A DNA stretch of 64,000 nt from Chaunax sp. Z400 (lineage: Eukaryota; Chordata; Actinopteri; Lophiiformes; Chaunacidae): the NCBI GenBank assembly GCA_037577475.1, contig CM075187.1, positions 24,644,810 through 24,708,809 of the forward strand. Direction: 5' to 3'. The translations under genes and the position numbers were made by a program. Positions within the stretch are counted from its first letter, which is position 1; each line of letters starts with the position of its first letter. The notes beneath the pieces were generated by a model. The model had not been told where the DNA came from and searched no databases. It worked only from the letters and a program-made list of their open reading frames with translations. This document shows positions 62,812-64,000 of this stretch, piece by piece.

Positions 62812-64000
62812 GTGAGTGCTGCTTCATGACCAGTGTAATTTTTACCAGCCAAGTCTATTAATGTCAAACACATATTCATTTTAGTACTTTGCAATAAGAT
62901 AATTAAATATTATGTTTTAAAAATGTTTATATTAAAAATGTCAAAATGCAGCACTTTAATCCACAAATCAGCCTTAAAACAACGTTATAACTTTAGCTAT
63001 TTGGCTCGAGACAGCAGACACACACACAACTAGTGATTTTTGTTAGGTTTGTTATGTCTATAATACATATTAGAAACGGCAGTAAACTAATATGACCCGA
63101 CGGTCATTAACATTTTTAAAATCTTTATTTACAAAGAAATTACATTTGTGTTTTTCTTTTGTTGTGCCTGAAACATTCGCCACGATCTGGCTGATATCTC
63201 CTACCCCTCCGTTTGGAGTGTGGCTCTGGAAAACCTCAGTCTGGAGGGCCATGTAGCCCTCACACTTCGCCCTTCCCCTCTGTCTCAACAAGAATTGGGA
63301 TACCCAAAACGGAGGGTCAGGGCTAAGTGGAAGGGGTAAGGGGTGGATTGGGATTGGGCCTTGATTTCAAAGTCATACTGATGTATTTGATGTATATATA
63401 CTTCTGGATCAAACACAAGTAAATTAACACGTGGTAGTTTTTTGAGTTTATGTCAGGCCAAAAAATGTCAGGGTTAAAATTAACACTTATTTAAAAATTA
63501 GCCACTATGGCTCTGACGCAGCCACCTCTCTCTGTCTGTAGCCAACTTTCTGTTGTCAGATTGGTTACATGTCAAGAGTAGTAGCCCGTCAACACTGAGG
63601 TTCTCACGGTGTCAAGAGGTCCTCTGATGAGCCAGTGGAGCAGTGTGTCGAGGGCAAGCCCTTTTTACACAGATTGCTCAGCAGTGCCACAATGAAGACC
63701 CCTCTCTATGACGTCTTTGTTTGTTTACACTGAAGAAAACAACGGCGGACCCTCCATTATGGCTTCATTGGACCATAGGGGTCTGTAGGAGTGTGTGAAT
63801 CAAACTGTGACACAGACACACAGCACACTGTAAATGAAACATTGCAAACATGATCTCTCTTTATGTGTTTGGTTAACATTTGCCTGCCAGTGCGACAGAT
63901 GGCCTTCAGATTTTTTTTGAAATTTTTTTTAATGCACTTGGATGAGAGAAGACAGATGTTATGAGGCTGCACACTTAACTATTTGCAGTACACACAGTAA
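62812..64000 (+). other. kat6a intron (to window end)
   Basis: No exon was recognised after the first PHD exon. A possible short palindromic repeat lies at 63200..63365 (see findings). Confidence 0.6.

Noticed and set aside
1..64000. CRISPR array, operon or prokaryotic defence system
   Set aside because: No spaced direct repeats or bacterial gene order; all firm genes are spliced vertebrate genes.

Overview
The window looks like nuclear DNA of a ray-finned fish, probably a percomorph teleost. Genes are split by GT-AG introns, the three recognisable proteins are vertebrate, the intergenic DNA is AT-rich, and several repeat types common in teleost genomes are present (an L2/Maui-like LINE tail, an L1-like LINE, a tRNA-derived SINE and other interspersed repeats). 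Gene names come from recalled family sequences; no database search was run.

Three genes lie on the + strand. (1) 1..~4970 holds the 3' end of sema4c: the last part of the sema domain, the PSI domain, a linker, and a large final exon with Ig domain, membrane segment and a cytoplasmic tail ending in a PDZ-binding motif. (2) ~13.6-31.4 kb holds a complete gene for Repo-Man (cdca2), the PP1-gamma targeting subunit of mitotic exit. Thirteen coding exons join with consistent phases into one 894-residue frame. (3) ~47.7 kb to the window end holds the 5' end of kat6a (MOZ), a MYST histone acetyltransferase: GC-rich promoter, a non-coding first exon, the exon with the start codon and both N-terminal winged-helix domains, an 11.7 kb intron, and the first half of the first PHD finger.

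Between genes: 4.65-13.5 kb has a GGAT/CAGA microsatellite, a minus-strand SINE and a striking ~760 bp near-perfect foldback element at 10369..11129. 31.3-47.5 kb has several interspersed repeats, a degenerate minus-strand L1-like LINE (40.1-41.6 kb), a G-quadruplex-like tract, a perfect 32 bp tandem duplication, and AT-rich blocks that may be regulatory. A cdca2 intron carries an antisense L2-like LINE fragment with an AP-endonuclease region.

The three genes do not form a known pathway. cdca2 and kat6a both act on chromatin, sema4c is a membrane guidance ligand, and the order is best read as fish synteny. No prokaryote-like system, CRISPR array or intact mobile element was seen. The points most worth a second look are the foldback element, the altered PSI and Ig cysteines of Sema4C, the changed PP1-docking motif of Repo-Man, and a duplicated basic mini-exon in cdca2.
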